From NCBI GenBank assembly GCA_019635315.1, contig JAHBZT010000005.1, positions 310,001 to 374,000 of the forward strand: a DNA stretch of 64,000 nucleotides, given 5' to 3'. Below the pieces are notes generated by a model that was not told where the DNA came from, searched no databases, and saw only the letters and a program-made list of their open reading frames with translations. Numbering within the stretch: the first letter of the stretch is position 1; each line of letters begins with the position of its first letter. Below, piece after piece: positions 33,395 through 42,201 of this stretch. Origin of the DNA: Rubrivivax sp. GTDB taxonomy: Bacteria; Pseudomonadota; Gammaproteobacteria; Burkholderiales; Burkholderiaceae_C. A program made the translations under genes and the position numbers.

Positions 33395-33653
33395 CTGCTG
33401 CTCCTGTGGCGAAACGATCGCTGGACTCCGGCCGGCCCCCTCGGTGCGAGACCGACCTCGTTCCGGCTTGCCCCAATCCATGCATCGAACGTGCCCGCAG
33501 CTCCCCCCATTTCAGTGAAAGCCAGCAGCGACAGCAACTTAGCGCACCCTGGCGAGGCCGTCCGGGGCGCCGGCGGCGACAGGAGCGTCGCACATGTAAA
33601 CGAGCCCGACAGTCGGGTGACCGACCAACGGGCCCGGAACGCGCAGGATCACC

Positions 33654-33683
33654 TTGGCCGGCGCGGACCGGGCTGGCTACATT
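33654..33683 (+). promoter_or_regulatory. Possible sigma-70 promoter of the TPR gene
   Basis: ttggcc at 33654-33659 and tacatt at 33678-33683 are separated by 18 bases and end 23 bases before the TPR-protein ATG. The 312-base region 33395-33706 between the two divergent genes also has an exact inverted repeat cccgac-a-gtcggg at 33605-33617 that could be an operator. I saw no other gene or RNA in it. Confidence 0.4.
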
Positions 33684-33706
33684 CCCCCTTCCGCCGCCGC
33701 CTGCCG

Positions 33707-35029
33707 ATGCCGATGAAACTGCCGAGAACCCTGCGCACCGCCACCCTGGTGCTGGCCGCCTGCGCCGCGATGCCGGGCGTCGCCCTCGCCGCCCCGCTCA
33801 ACGCCGACGGCCAGGCCTTCCGCGGCGCCGCCGGAACCTCGGAGTCGCCGGCCGGCCGTGAACACCGCGCCGGCATCCAGGCCCAGCTCGGCGGCGACCT
33901 CGCCGCGGCCCGCCGGCACTTCGAGGCCGCGCTGAAGCTCGACGCGCGCCACGTGCCGGCGATGATCGGTCTGGCCGCGGTCGCGCAGGCCGAAGGCCGC
34001 CGCGACGATATCGAACGCCACCTGCGCGACGCCGAGCGCAGCGACCCGAAGTCGCCGGCCGTGCACCTGGCCTGGGGCCGCCACCTGATCGCCAGCGGTC
34101 AGTTCCAGCGCGCCGAGCAGGCGCTGGTCACCGCGCGCGACCTGGCGCCACGCGCGCTGCCGCCGCTGCTGGAACTGGGCGAGCTCTACCTGCGCTCGCC
34201 GGCCAAGCGCGCCGACGCCCTGCGCACCTTCGCCGCGGCGGTCAAGCTGGCGCCGGGCAATGCCAATGCGCAGTACGGCCTGGGCGTGGCCAGCGCCGCT
34301 GCCGGCCGGCGCGACGACGCGCTGGCGGCGCTGGCGCGCGCCGCCGAGCTGGCGCCGCGCGACCCGGCGCCGCACCGCGCGATCGGCCGCCTGCAGCTCG
34401 AGGCCGGCGCCGCCGAGCGGGCGCTGGCCGCCTTCGACGAGGCGCTGCGGCGCGCACCCGGCTTCGTGCCGCCGATGCTCGACCGCGTCGACGCGCTGGC
34501 CGCGCTGGGCCGCCTGCCCGACGCGCTGGCCCAGCTGCAGGCCGCCGAGCGCGCGGCGCCGCAGTCGCCCGAGGTGCAGCTCAAGTTCGGCGACGTGCAC
34601 CAGGCCGCGCAGCGCTGGGGCGAGGCCGAGCCGCGCTACCTGAAGACCATCGAGCTCGCACCGGGCAATCCGCTGGCCTACAACAACCTGGCCTGGATGA
34701 CCGTGGCGCGTGGCGGCGACGCCGCGCGCGCCGTCGAGTGGGCGAAGAAGGCGGTCGAACTGTCGCCGCGCTCTTCGCCCTTCCTCGACACGCTGGGCTG
34801 GGCGCAGCGCGCCGCCGGTGACCTCGCGGGTGCGGAGACGAGCCTGCGCCGCGCCATCGAGCTCGAGCCGCGCGTCGCCGGCTATCACTTCCACCTCGGC
34901 GTCGTGCTCGCCGACGCGAAGCGCGCCGGCCCTGCGCGTGCCGCGCTGCAGCGTTCGCTGGAACTGCAGCGCCAAGGCCCGCAGGCCGACGAGGCGCGCC
35001 GGCTGCTCGCCAGCCTGCCGCCCGGCTGA
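33707..35029 (+). CDS. TPR-repeat exported protein
   Basis: A 440-residue protein. The N-terminus is a signal peptide (RTATLVLAACAAMPGVALA) and the rest is at least eight tetratricopeptide repeats (for example GDLAAARRHFEAALKLDARH and GDLAGAETSLRRAIELEPR). TPR proteins of this type (PrsT-like, BTAD-like) act as scaffolds in exopolysaccharide or secretion systems and often sit with PEP-CTERM genes; the divergent PEP-CTERM gene fits that pattern. The partner is unknown. ATG codons at 33707 and 33713 are both possible. The stop faces the convergent molybdenum hydroxylase gene, with a strong hairpin between. Confidence 0.85.
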   Translation: MPMKLPRTLRTATLVLAACAAMPGVALAAPLNADGQAFRGAAGTSESPAGREHRAGIQAQLGGDLAAARRHFEAALKLDARHVPAMIGLAAVAQAEGRRDDIERHLRDAERSDPKSPAVHLAWGRHLIASGQFQRAEQALVTARDLAPRALPPLLELGELYLRSPAKRADALRTFAAAVKLAPGNANAQYGLGVASAAAGRRDDALAALARAAELAPRDPAPHRAIGRLQLEAGAAERALAAFDEALRRAPGFVPPMLDRVDALAALGRLPDALAQLQAAERAAPQSPEVQLKFGDVHQAAQRWGEAEPRYLKTIELAPGNPLAYNNLAWMTVARGGDAARAVEWAKKAVELSPRSSPFLDTLGWAQRAAGDLAGAETSLRRAIELEPRVAGYHFHLGVVLADAKRAGPARAALQRSLELQRQGPQADEARRLLASLPPG

Positions 35030-35088
35030 GCAGGCGCGCCGGACAGTCGCCGCGCGCGGCCTGGCGCCGCGCGCCAGGCAGGACCCGT

Positions 35089-35108
35089 GCGCCCGGTTGC
35101 CCGGGCGC
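35089..35108. terminator. Hairpin between convergent genes
   Basis: Perfect 8-base arms gcgcccgg / ccgggcgc with loop ttgc, placed 60 bases after the TPR stop and 20 bases after the opposing large-subunit stop. It can terminate in both directions. There is no T-run. Confidence 0.5.
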
Positions 35109-35127
35109 GGCCCGTTCGGCGCCCGGG

Positions 35128-37479
35128 TCAGACCTCGATCGCCGGCCCGAAGTCGCGCCGCAGCGCGCGCCAGACGGTCTCGGCCGTCAGCGGCATCTGC
35201 ACGCGCTCGGCGTCGCGCCCGAGGCCGGCATGGTCCAGCGCGTCGATCACCGCGTTGACGACCGCCGGCGTGGCGCCGATGGTGCCCAGCTCGCCCACGC
35301 CCTTGGCGCCCAGCGCATTGGTCTGGCAGGGGATGCTCTCGTCGAAGGCCGTCCTGAAGCCGCGGAAGCCGTCCACGCGCGGCAGCGCATAGTCCATGAA
35401 GCTGGCGCTCAGCAACTGCGCGCTGTCGGCGTCGTAGACGACGCGCTCGCCCAGCGCCTGGCCGATGCCCTGCACCGCGCCGCCCTCGATCTGGCCGCGC
35501 ACGATGACCGGGCTGACGATGCGGCCGATGTCGTTGACCGAGGCATAGGCGACGACCTCGACCTCGCCGGTGTCGGGGTCGATCTCGACCTCGGCGACAT
35601 GGCAGCCGTTGGGCCAGCTCGGGCCGCCGGCCTTGGCGCCGCCGCTGGCCACCAGCCGCGCGCCCGGCTGGCGGCCGGCCAGCTCGAACAGGCCGACAGC
35701 GAGGTCGGTGCCGGCCACCGTGTAGCGGCCGGCGCGGTATTCGATGTCCGCCGCAGGCGCCTCCAGCGCGTCGGCCGCCAGGCGGCGGCCTTCGTCGACC
35801 GTCTTCTCGGCCGCCACGCGCACCGCGGCGCCGGCGGTGAACAGGCTGCGGCTGCCGGCGCTGCCGAAGCCGTTGGCGCGGTCGGTGTCGCCGGTCAGCA
35901 CGCGGATGCGCTCCAGCGGCACGCCGAACACGTCGTGCGCCAGCTGCACGTAGCTGGTCGCGATGCCCTGGCCCATCGGCATCGTCGCCAGCGTCAGCTC
36001 GACGAAGCCGTCGGCGGTGACGGCCACTGCCACGTTCTCCTCCAGCGCATTGCCGCCGGTCCATTCGAGGAAGGTCGCGATGCCGCGGCCGCGCAGCCGG
36101 CCGCGCGCGGCGGACTCGGCGCGCCGTGCGGCAAAGCCGCCCCAGTCGGCCAGCGCCAGGCCCTGGTCCAGGATCTGCTCGAAGCGACCGCTGTCGTAGG
36201 TCTGCGCCATCGCATTGCGGTAGGGCATCTGCTCGGGGCGGATCATGTTGCGCCGGCGCAGTTCGGCCGGGTCCAGCTTCATCTCGCGCGCCGCGGCGTC
36301 CATCAGCCGCTCGACGATGTAGATGGCTTCCGGACGCCCGGCGCCGCGGTAGGCACCGGTGGGCGCGCTGTTGGACAGCACGGCGCGCAGGTGCAGGTCC
36401 ACCGTCGGGATGTCGTAGATGCTGGTGCTGACCCAGGGCCCGATCAGCAGCGGGATCATCACCGAGGTATTGCTCGGCTCGGCGCCGACACCGGCCACCG
36501 TGCGCACGCGCAGTGCCAGCGCGCGGCCGTCGGCGTCCAGCGCCAGCTCGGCGCGGCTGACCTGGTCGCGGCCATGCACCGCGGCGACGAAATCCTCCAG
36601 CCGCTCGGCCTGCCACTTGACCGGCATCCCGGTGGCCAGCGCCGCCCAGCCGAGCACGATGTCCTCCGGGTAGGCGCCGGTCTTCATGCCGAAGCCGCCG
36701 CCGACATCGCCGACCAGCACGCGCACCCGCTCCTGCGTCAGGCCGGGAATCAGGTCGGCCAGCGTGTTGCGCACTGCCGTCGGCATCTGGCTGGACAGGC
36801 GCACGACGAGGCGTTCGCCGTCCCTCCAGGCCGACACGCTGCGCGGCTCCATCGGGCTCGGCGCCAGGCGCTGGTTGACCAGCGTCAGCGTGATGCGGTG
36901 CGCGGCGCGCGCGAAGGCGGCCTCGGCGGCGGCGACATCGCCATGGCGCGCCTCGGCGACGACGTTGCCCGGCGCACCGTCCCACACCTGCGGGGCGTCC
37001 GGCGCCAGCGCGTGCAGCGCGTCGGCCACGGCCGGCAGGTCCTCGTAGTCGATCAGCACCGCGTCGGCGGCGGCACGCGCCGCGGCGCGGCTCTCGGCCA
37101 CCACCGCGACCACCGGTTCGCCGACGAAGCGCACGAACTCGTGCGCCAGCGCACGCCGCGGCGGCGCGCTGGCCGGCTGGCCATCCGGGCGCTTGAACGG
37201 GATCGCCAGCTGCATCGGCTTGACGCCGGCCGCCACCAGGTCGGCGCCGGTGTAGACGGCGACGACGCCCGGCGTCGCGGCCGCGGCCGCGGTGTCGATC
37301 GCCACGATGCGTGCATGCGCGCGTTCCGAGCGCCGGAAGGCCAGCCAGCACTGGCCGGGCAGCACCTGGTCGTCGGTGAAGCGGCCCTCGCCGCGCACCA
37401 GCGCCGGGTCCTCGACACGGCGCACCGCGTGGCCACTGCCGAAACGACCGACCGGGCCGGCTTCCACGGGGGCATTCAT
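35128..37479 (-). CDS. Second molybdenum hydroxylase large subunit (XDH/CoxL-like)
   Basis: A 783-residue molybdopterin-binding subunit. It has [11 protein letters not shown], the active-site loop [12 protein letters not shown], the cofactor loop [13 protein letters not shown] with [24 protein letters not shown], and [17 protein letters not shown] with the catalytic Glu. No Cys in the loop, so not a CO dehydrogenase. The protein is divergent in sequence from the one at 25659. The start at 37479 overlaps the small-subunit stop (ATGA). No FAD-binding medium subunit is adjacent, which fits isoquinoline-oxidoreductase-like or cytochrome-coupled two-subunit enzymes; the substrate is unknown. Confidence 0.9.
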   Translation of the reverse strand: MNAPVEAGPVGRFGSGHAVRRVEDPALVRGEGRFTDDQVLPGQCWLAFRRSERAHARIVAIDTAAAAATPGVVAVYTGADLVAAGVKPMQLAIPFKRPDGQPASAPPRRALAHEFVRFVGEPVVAVVAESRAAARAAADAVLIDYEDLPAVADALHALAPDAPQVWDGAPGNVVAEARHGDVAAAEAAFARAAHRITLTLVNQRLAPSPMEPRSVSAWRDGERLVVRLSSQMPTAVRNTLADLIPGLTQERVRVLVGDVGGGFGMKTGAYPEDIVLGWAALATGMPVKWQAERLEDFVAAVHGRDQVSRAELALDADGRALALRVRTVAGVGAEPSNTSVMIPLLIGPWVSTSIYDIPTVDLHLRAVLSNSAPTGAYRGAGRPEAIYIVERLMDAAAREMKLDPAELRRRNMIRPEQMPYRNAMAQTYDSGRFEQILDQGLALADWGGFAARRAESAARGRLRGRGIATFLEWTGGNALEENVAVAVTADGFVELTLATMPMGQGIATSYVQLAHDVFGVPLERIRVLTGDTDRANGFGSAGSRSLFTAGAAVRVAAEKTVDEGRRLAADALEAPAADIEYRAGRYTVAGTDLAVGLFELAGRQPGARLVASGGAKAGGPSWPNGCHVAEVEIDPDTGEVEVVAYASVNDIGRIVSPVIVRGQIEGGAVQGIGQALGERVVYDADSAQLLSASFMDYALPRVDGFRGFRTAFDESIPCQTNALGAKGVGELGTIGATPAVVNAVIDALDHAGLGRDAERVQMPLTAETVWRALRRDFGPAIEV

Positions 37480-37964
37480 CGCGTGCCCTCCGCCATCGCC
37501 TGCGCCGCCTGCTTGACCGCGGCGACGATGTTGACGTAGCCGGTGCAGCGGCACAGGTTGCCTTCCAGCGCCTGCACGATCTCGGCCTCGTCGGGCACGC
37601 GACCCGGCGGCTGCGCCTGCAGTAGCCCGGTCGCCGCCATCATCATGCCCGGCGTGCAGAAGCCGCACTGCAGCCCGTGGCAGGCGACGAAGGCCTCCTG
37701 CACCGGGTGCAGCGTGCCGTCCGCCGCAGCCAGGCACTCGACCGTGGTGACGGCGCGGCCCGCGGCCTGCAGCGCCAGCACGCTGCAGGACTTGACCGCG
37801 TCGCCGTCCAGCAGCACGGTGCAGCAGCCGCACTGCGCGGTGTCGCAGCCGACATGGGTGCCGGTCAGCGCGAGCTGCTCGCGCAGCAGCTCGACCAGCA
37901 GGGTCTGCGGTTCGACCTCGGCCTGCAGCGCGCGGCCGTTGATCGTCAGGTTCAGCAGGGGCAT
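37476..37964 (-). CDS. Second molybdenum hydroxylase small subunit, [2Fe-2S]
   Basis: A 162-residue subunit with the usual two clusters: [19 protein letters not shown] with VKSCSVL, then [15 protein letters not shown] and [10 protein letters not shown]. It partners the large subunit, whose start overlaps its stop by four bases. The ATG at 37964 begins [17 protein letters not shown], the family N-terminus. It lies 52 bases after the EgtB-like gene on the same strand. Confidence 0.92.
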   Translation of the reverse strand: MPLLNLTINGRALQAEVEPQTLLVELLREQLALTGTHVGCDTAQCGCCTVLLDGDAVKSCSVLALQAAGRAVTTVECLAAADGTLHPVQEAFVACHGLQCGFCTPGMMMAATGLLQAQPPGRVPDEAEIVQALEGNLCRCTGYVNIVAAVKQAAQAMAEGTR

Positions 37965-38016
37965 CGTTCGGGGTCCAGGTTGGGCGGCCGCGGCGAGCGG
38001 CCACCGCGGCAGCCGG

Positions 38017-39156
38017 TCAGAGGGCGCAGCTGCGAAAGCCACAGAACATCGTATCGCGCTCCGGCGGCGCGAAGCGGCGCGCCTTGGGGTGGCGCCAGCG
38101 CGGCGGCGTCGCGACCGAGCCCCCGCGCAGCACCCCGGCGGCGCCCGGCACGGGGATCGTGTCCAGGCAGCCTGCGCCTTCGCGCCCGGCGCCCGGCCAG
38201 GCGCGCGCGCTGCCGGCGACCCATTCGAAGACATCGCCCCACGCGAAGCCGCGCCGCGTGCCGCCGGCCGCGGCCAGCTCCCACTCGGGTTCGGTCGGCA
38301 GGCGGCGCCCGGCCCAGCGGCACCAGGCCTCGGCCTCGAAGCGGTTGACATGCAGCACCGGCTGCGTCGCCGGCGCGCGCTGCAGCACGGTGGCCCCCGG
38401 CGGGCCACGCGCCACGACCACGCTGCCGCCCTGCAACTGCTCCACGCGCCGCGGCGCGCGTCGCTCCTCGCGCTGCGCCCAGGCCCAGCCGACCTCGCTC
38501 CACAGCTCGCGCCGGTCGTAGCCGTCGTCGGCGGCAAACTCGGCGAAGCGCGCCCAGTTCACCGGCTGCGCGTCGATCTCGAACTCGGGCACCGCCACTT
38601 CGTGCGCCCAGCGCTCGTTGTGCGGCACGAAGCCGCCCGGCGGCGACCCGAGCAGCCAGCGCGGCGCCGCAAACCACAGCGGCGCGCGGTCGGCGCGCGG
38701 CAGCGGCGCGCCGTCGTCCAGCCGCTCGGCAAGCGCCTGCGCCAGCCGGTCCTCGTGCAGCAGGGCCTGGCGGTAGACATGCAGCGTGCGGTCGTCCTCG
38801 GCGCTGCCGGCCAGCAGGTCCAGCGTCTGTTCCAGCGTCTGCTCGAGGTAGCCGCGCAGCGCCGCCGGTGTCGGCGGCGGCCCGTCGGCGTGCAGCCACA
38901 GCTCGACCTGCGTGCGGATGCCGGCCAGGCGCGGCGCGTGCGGGTCGCCGTCCTCGCCGCGTGCACGCTGCAGGTTGCAGGTGATCCAGAACTCCTGGTG
39001 GTCGCCGGCCTGCGCGGCCAGGCGCAGCGCCGCCGGCGACTCGTCGCGCGCCAGCGCCTGCAGCAGCCGGTTGCGCGCGTCGATCAGCGCCAGCGACAGC
39101 AGGTCGCGCCCGGCATGGCGGATCGCGACCGGATCGTCCAGCGGGTCGGTGCGCAT
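38017..39156 (-). CDS. EgtB/SUMF1-family nonheme iron enzyme (SenA-like)
   Basis: A 379-residue protein. The N-terminal half is DinB-like and the C-terminal half a SUMF1/FGE-sulfatase domain ([50 protein letters not shown] at the end). In EgtB and SenA the DinB part gives three iron His ligands. Here the first may be His53 (GDHQEFW) and the second His134 (LLHEDRL), but the expected third His, four residues later, is Leu138. EgtB and SenA make ergothioneine or selenoneine precursors, but no SenB, SenC or EgtD gene is nearby. The function is therefore open. It follows the response regulator by 20 bases. Confidence 0.78.
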   Translation of the reverse strand: MRTDPLDDPVAIRHAGRDLLSLALIDARNRLLQALARDESPAALRLAAQAGDHQEFWITCNLQRARGEDGDPHAPRLAGIRTQVELWLHADGPPPTPAALRGYLEQTLEQTLDLLAGSAEDDRTLHVYRQALLHEDRLAQALAERLDDGAPLPRADRAPLWFAAPRWLLGSPPGGFVPHNERWAHEVAVPEFEIDAQPVNWARFAEFAADDGYDRRELWSEVGWAWAQREERRAPRRVEQLQGGSVVVARGPPGATVLQRAPATQPVLHVNRFEAEAWCRWAGRRLPTEPEWELAAAGGTRRGFAWGDVFEWVAGSARAWPGAGREGAGCLDTIPVPGAAGVLRGGSVATPPRWRHPKARRFAPPERDTMFCGFRSCAL

Positions 39157-39176
39157 CGCCGCCTGGCGGGGCCCGG

Positions 39177-39845
39177 TTACTGCCCGACCAGCCCGTTGCG
39201 GATCGCGTAGACGGTGAGCTCGGAGTTGTTCGCCAGCTGCAGCTTCTCGAGCACGCGCGCACGGTAGACCGACACCGTCTTCGGGCTCAGCATCAGCTCC
39301 TCGGCGATGTCGGCCAGGCGCTTGCCGCTGGCGATCATCACCAGCGTCTGCAGCTCGCGGTCCGACAGCTTCTGGTGCGGGTGCTCGGTGGCCGGCGCCG
39401 TCAGGCTCTCGACCAGCATCTGCGCGATCTCCGGCGTCACGTACTTGCGCCCCTGCGACACCGTGCGCACCGCCTGCACCAGCAACTGCGGGTCGCCGCC
39501 CTTGTTGACGTAGCCGAAGGCGCCGGCGCGCAGCGCGCGGATCGCATACTGGTCCTCGGGGTACATGCTGACCACCAGCACCTTGACCGGCGAGCCCTCG
39601 TCCTTCAGCGCATGCAGCGCGTCCAGGCCGCTGCGCCCGGGCAGGTTGATGTCCAGCACCAGCACGTCGCAGGGCGTCGTGCGGCCCTGCTCGCGCGCCT
39701 GCGCCTCCAGCGTGCGCATCAGCGTGCGCAGCTCGCCGTAGTCGCCGGCCTCGCCGACGACTCGGATGTCGGCGGCGTCGGACAGCGTGTCGCGGATGCC
39801 GCGCCGGATCAGCGCGTGATCGTCGCACAGGATGACGTCGATCAC
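39177..39845 (-). CDS. NarL/FixJ-family response regulator
   Basis: A 222-residue DNA-binding regulator. The receiver domain has the acidic pair in LCDDHALIRRG, the phospho-acceptor Asp65 in VLVLDINLPGRSG, Ser/Thr in LVVSMYP, and the Lys in YVNKGG. The C-terminal LuxR-type helix-turn-helix is KLSDRELQTLVMIASG with DIAEELMLSPKTVSVYRAR. The start is a GTG that overlaps the TGA of the histidine-kinase gene (GTGA), so kinase and regulator are coupled. It probably controls the downstream EgtB-like and molybdenum hydroxylase genes. Confidence 0.92.
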   Translation of the reverse strand: MIDVILCDDHALIRRGIRDTLSDAADIRVVGEAGDYGELRTLMRTLEAQAREQGRTTPCDVLVLDINLPGRSGLDALHALKDEGSPVKVLVVSMYPEDQYAIRALRAGAFGYVNKGGDPQLLVQAVRTVSQGRKYVTPEIAQMLVESLTAPATEHPHQKLSDRELQTLVMIASGKRLADIAEELMLSPKTVSVYRARVLEKLQLANNSELTVYAIRNGLVGQ

Positions 39846-41020
39846 CGCAGCGCCTCCTGGGCCGGGCGCGGGGCCGCGGCGGCCTCGCCCTCGTCCGCCT
39901 CCGCGCCGGCCTCCTCCAGCGGCACCGACAGGATCAGCGAGGTGCCGCCGGCGCCGCTGGACAGGTCGACCCAGCCGCCGACCGTGGACGCGCGCTCGTG
40001 CAGGCCGCGGATGCCGAAGCTGCGCGCCTTGCCGAGGTCCGCACCGGTGAGGCCGCGGCCGTTGTCGCTGACCTCCAGCGACAGCACGCCGCCAGTGAGC
40101 GACAGGTCCAGCACCACGCGCGTGGCCTGGGCATGCTTGCTGACGTTGGTCAGCGCCTCCTGCGCCGTGCGGTAGGCGACCAGCGGCACGCCGCCGGGCA
40201 GGCGCATGGTCTCGGCGACGCGCGCCGGGTCGGCGCGGAATTCGCACGCGATGCCGGTGCGCTTCTCGAAGGCGCTGCACATCCACTGCAGCGCCGCCAC
40301 CAGCCCCTGCTCGAGGATCGCCGGGCGCAGGTTCTGCATGATGCGCTGGCTGGCCTCGATCGCGTAGCTCACCGTCTCCAGCGCCGAGGCGGCGCGCTGC
40401 TGCAGCTCGGCCGTGGGCGCGTGGCGGCGCATCCAGTCGAGCTCGAACTTCAGCGCCGTCAGCGAGCCGCCGACGTCGTCGTGGATCTCGCGCGCGATGG
40501 CGTGGCGCTCAGCCTCCACGCTGGTCTGCAGGTGCTGCGCCAGCTCCGACAGCCGGCGCTGCGAGGCCTGCAGCTCGCGGTCGGCGCGCTGGCGCGCGCG
40601 CTGCGTCTCGGCGGCGGCGATCGCGTGCTCGACCGCCGGCGCCAGGCGCGCCAGGTTGTTCTTCAGCAGGTAGTCGGCGGCGCCGTTGCGCATCGCCTCG
40701 ACCGCGGTGTCCTCGCCGATCTGGCCGGAGACCAGGATGAAGGGCAGCGCCGCGCCGCGCTCGCGCAGCAGTGCCAGTGCGTCCAGCCCGGTGAAGCCCG
40801 GCAGGTGGTAGTCCGACAGCACCACGTCCCAGGGCTCGGCGATCGCGCCCTCGAACTCGCCGCGGGTCTCGATGCGGCGCGCGTCCAGCACCAGCCCGGC
40901 GCGCTGCAGGTAGGCCATCGCCAGCGCGTGGTCGGGCTCGCTGTCCTCCAGGTGCAGCAGCCGGATCGGCCGGGCCGCCGGACCGGACGTGCTGCGCTGG
41001 TTCGTCGCGGCGCCGTTCAT
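39842..41020 (-). CDS. Histidine kinase with N-terminal receiver domain (NarX-type transmitter)
   Basis: A 392-residue soluble kinase without membrane helices. The N-terminal receiver domain has RLLHLEDSEPDH and phospho-acceptor Asp70 in VVLSDYHLPGFTG. A coiled-coil linker follows at about 135-170. The HisKA_3 domain has His180 in REIHDDVGGSLTALKFELD, and the ATPase domain has AQEALTNVSKHAQATRV and SDNGRGLTG. The kinase would phosphorylate the coupled NarL-type regulator, while its own receiver may take input from another kinase. The start MNGAATNQRS at 41020 is chosen because residues encoded further upstream lack family similarity. Confidence 0.9.
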   Translation of the reverse strand: MNGAATNQRSTSGPAARPIRLLHLEDSEPDHALAMAYLQRAGLVLDARRIETRGEFEGAIAEPWDVVLSDYHLPGFTGLDALALLRERGAALPFILVSGQIGEDTAVEAMRNGAADYLLKNNLARLAPAVEHAIAAAETQRARQRADRELQASQRRLSELAQHLQTSVEAERHAIAREIHDDVGGSLTALKFELDWMRRHAPTAELQQRAASALETVSYAIEASQRIMQNLRPAILEQGLVAALQWMCSAFEKRTGIACEFRADPARVAETMRLPGGVPLVAYRTAQEALTNVSKHAQATRVVLDLSLTGGVLSLEVSDNGRGLTGADLGKARSFGIRGLHERASTVGGWVDLSSGAGGTSLILSVPLEEAGAEADEGEAAAAPRPAQEALR

Positions 41021-41094
41021 GCCCGGCAGTATGACAAAGCCCGGCGGGCCCGGCACGGGGCGCGAATTGGCCGCGCTTTCGGCCAATCTTTCCC

Positions 41095-41122
41095 TCAATG
41101 TGCGCAGGGGGGCTGCCGAAAA
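41095..41122 (+). promoter_or_regulatory. Candidate sigma-28 (FliA) promoter of the chemotaxis operon
   Basis: tcaa at 41095-41098 and gccgaaaa at 41115-41122, separated by 16 bases, resemble the FliA pattern (TAAA/TCAA, about 15 bases, GCCGATAA). It lies about 100 bases before the CheZ-like gene. The same tcaa-16-gccgaa arrangement recurs at 52563-52590. Confidence 0.4.
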
Positions 41123-41223
41123 TGGGCTGGACGACCAGCCTCGCGGTGGGTCGCGCGGCGCCCTGCACGCGCCGCGCCTGCCTTGCCGCGCCGCCACGAC
41201 ACCCCCACGACCACGGAGCCCGG

Positions 41224-41646
41224 ATGCTCGCACAGGACGCCTCTGAGCCGCCCCCCGGCGGCGGACTGCCCCTGCTGGCCGCGGCCGACCTGCAGGACCA
41301 CCTGATGGTGGCCAGCAACGACCTCGAGCGCCTGCAGCGCCTGCTCGACGACGCGAGCCAGGCCCTGATGACGCACTTCACGGACGCCACCGGGCATGTC
41401 GACGCCGGCAGCCTGCACGAGGCGCGCCGCGCCATCGGCGGCGCGATCACCGCGCTGCAGTTCCAGGACATGGCCAGCCAGCTCATCGCGCACACCTCGC
41501 GCCGCCTGCGCAACTGCGCCGACCGCCTGGCCGCCGAGGCGATGGGCGACGACGAGGACGGCATTGCCGTCGTCGAGGACGCGCCGCTGCGCCCCAACCC
41601 CGTGACGCAGGACGAGATGGACGCCGGTTCCATCGAGCTGTTCTGA
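41224..41646 (+). CDS. Small CheZ-like protein, putative CheY-P phosphatase
   Basis: A 140-residue, mostly helical protein. Two features recall CheZ. The segment ALQFQDMASQLIAHTSRRL at about 77-95 has the DxxxQ spacing (Asp, then Gln four later) of the CheZ catalytic motif QDFQDLTGQVI. The C-terminus NPVTQDEMDAGSIELF resembles the CheY-binding C-terminal peptide of CheZ, which ends QDQVDDLLDSLGF. The protein is much shorter than E. coli CheZ (about 214 residues). It is the first gene of the chemotaxis cluster, 53 bases before cheY. The assignment rests on motif and context, not on overall similarity. Confidence 0.6.
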   Translation: MLAQDASEPPPGGGLPLLAAADLQDHLMVASNDLERLQRLLDDASQALMTHFTDATGHVDAGSLHEARRAIGGAITALQFQDMASQLIAHTSRRLRNCADRLAAEAMGDDEDGIAVVEDAPLRPNPVTQDEMDAGSIELF

Positions 41647-41699
41647 CGCCTGCCCCGATCCGACCCGAGCCGACCACCGAACCCCCTGGAGAGTCCACG

Positions 41700-42062
41700 A
41701 TGCACTCGATCCTCGCCGTTGACGACAGCGCCTCGATGCGCCAGATGGTCAGCTTCACGCTGAAGAACGCCGGCTTCGCCGTCGTCGAGGCCGTCGACGG
41801 GCAGGACGCCTGGGAAAAGGCCAACAGCCGGGACTTCAACCTCGTGCTGACCGACCAGAACATGCCGCGCATGGACGGCATCAGCCTGACCAAGAAGCTG
41901 CGCGAGAACCCGAAGTTCAAGAGCACGCCGATCCTGATCCTGACCACCGAGAGCAGCGACCAGATGAAGCAGGCCGGCCGCGCCGCCGGCGCCACCGGCT
42001 GGCTGGTCAAGCCCTTCGACCCGGCCAAGCTGATCGAGGTCATCGGCAAGGTGATTCGATGA
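41700..42062 (+). CDS. cheY: Chemotaxis response regulator CheY
   Basis: A 120-residue single receiver domain. The acidic pair is in LAVDDSASMRQM, the phosphorylation site is Asp52 in LVLTDQNMPRMDG, Thr is in LILTTESSD, and Lys is in LVKPFDP. No output domain is present. Phospho-CheY would bind the flagellar switch. GGAGAG lies 12 bases upstream of the ATG. It is downstream of the CheZ-like gene and separated from cheA by a hairpin-rich spacer of 139 bases. Confidence 0.93.
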   Translation: MHSILAVDDSASMRQMVSFTLKNAGFAVVEAVDGQDAWEKANSRDFNLVLTDQNMPRMDGISLTKKLRENPKFKSTPILILTTESSDQMKQAGRAAGATGWLVKPFDPAKLIEVIGKVIR

Positions 42063-42105
42063 GCCCCCACGCTCCCTCTCGGTCGCTGCCCCCCGAGGGG
42101 GCTCA
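42060..42105 (+). terminator. Hairpin overlapping the cheY stop
   Basis: Inverted repeat with 9-base arms tgagccccc (42060-42068) and gggggctca (42097-42105) enclosing 28 bases that include cggtcgctgcccccc. The left arm contains the cheY TGA. A second short repeat, ccggc-aaa-gccgg, follows at 42115-42127. It could attenuate transcription between cheY and cheA. Sequences like this are also common as dispersed palindromes in related genomes. Confidence 0.5.
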
Positions 42106-42201
42106 TGCAGCGGACCGGCAAAGCCGGATCCGCGCATGCGGCTTGGCTCGAGCACGCTGCACACGACCCGGACGACACAGGACAAGGACAGGAGACGCGC
42201 G

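Noticed and set aside
33395-33560. Sigma-54 promoter of the PEP-CTERM gene
   Set aside because: The best GG...GC pair on the minus strand has 11 bases between instead of 10 and weak flanks.
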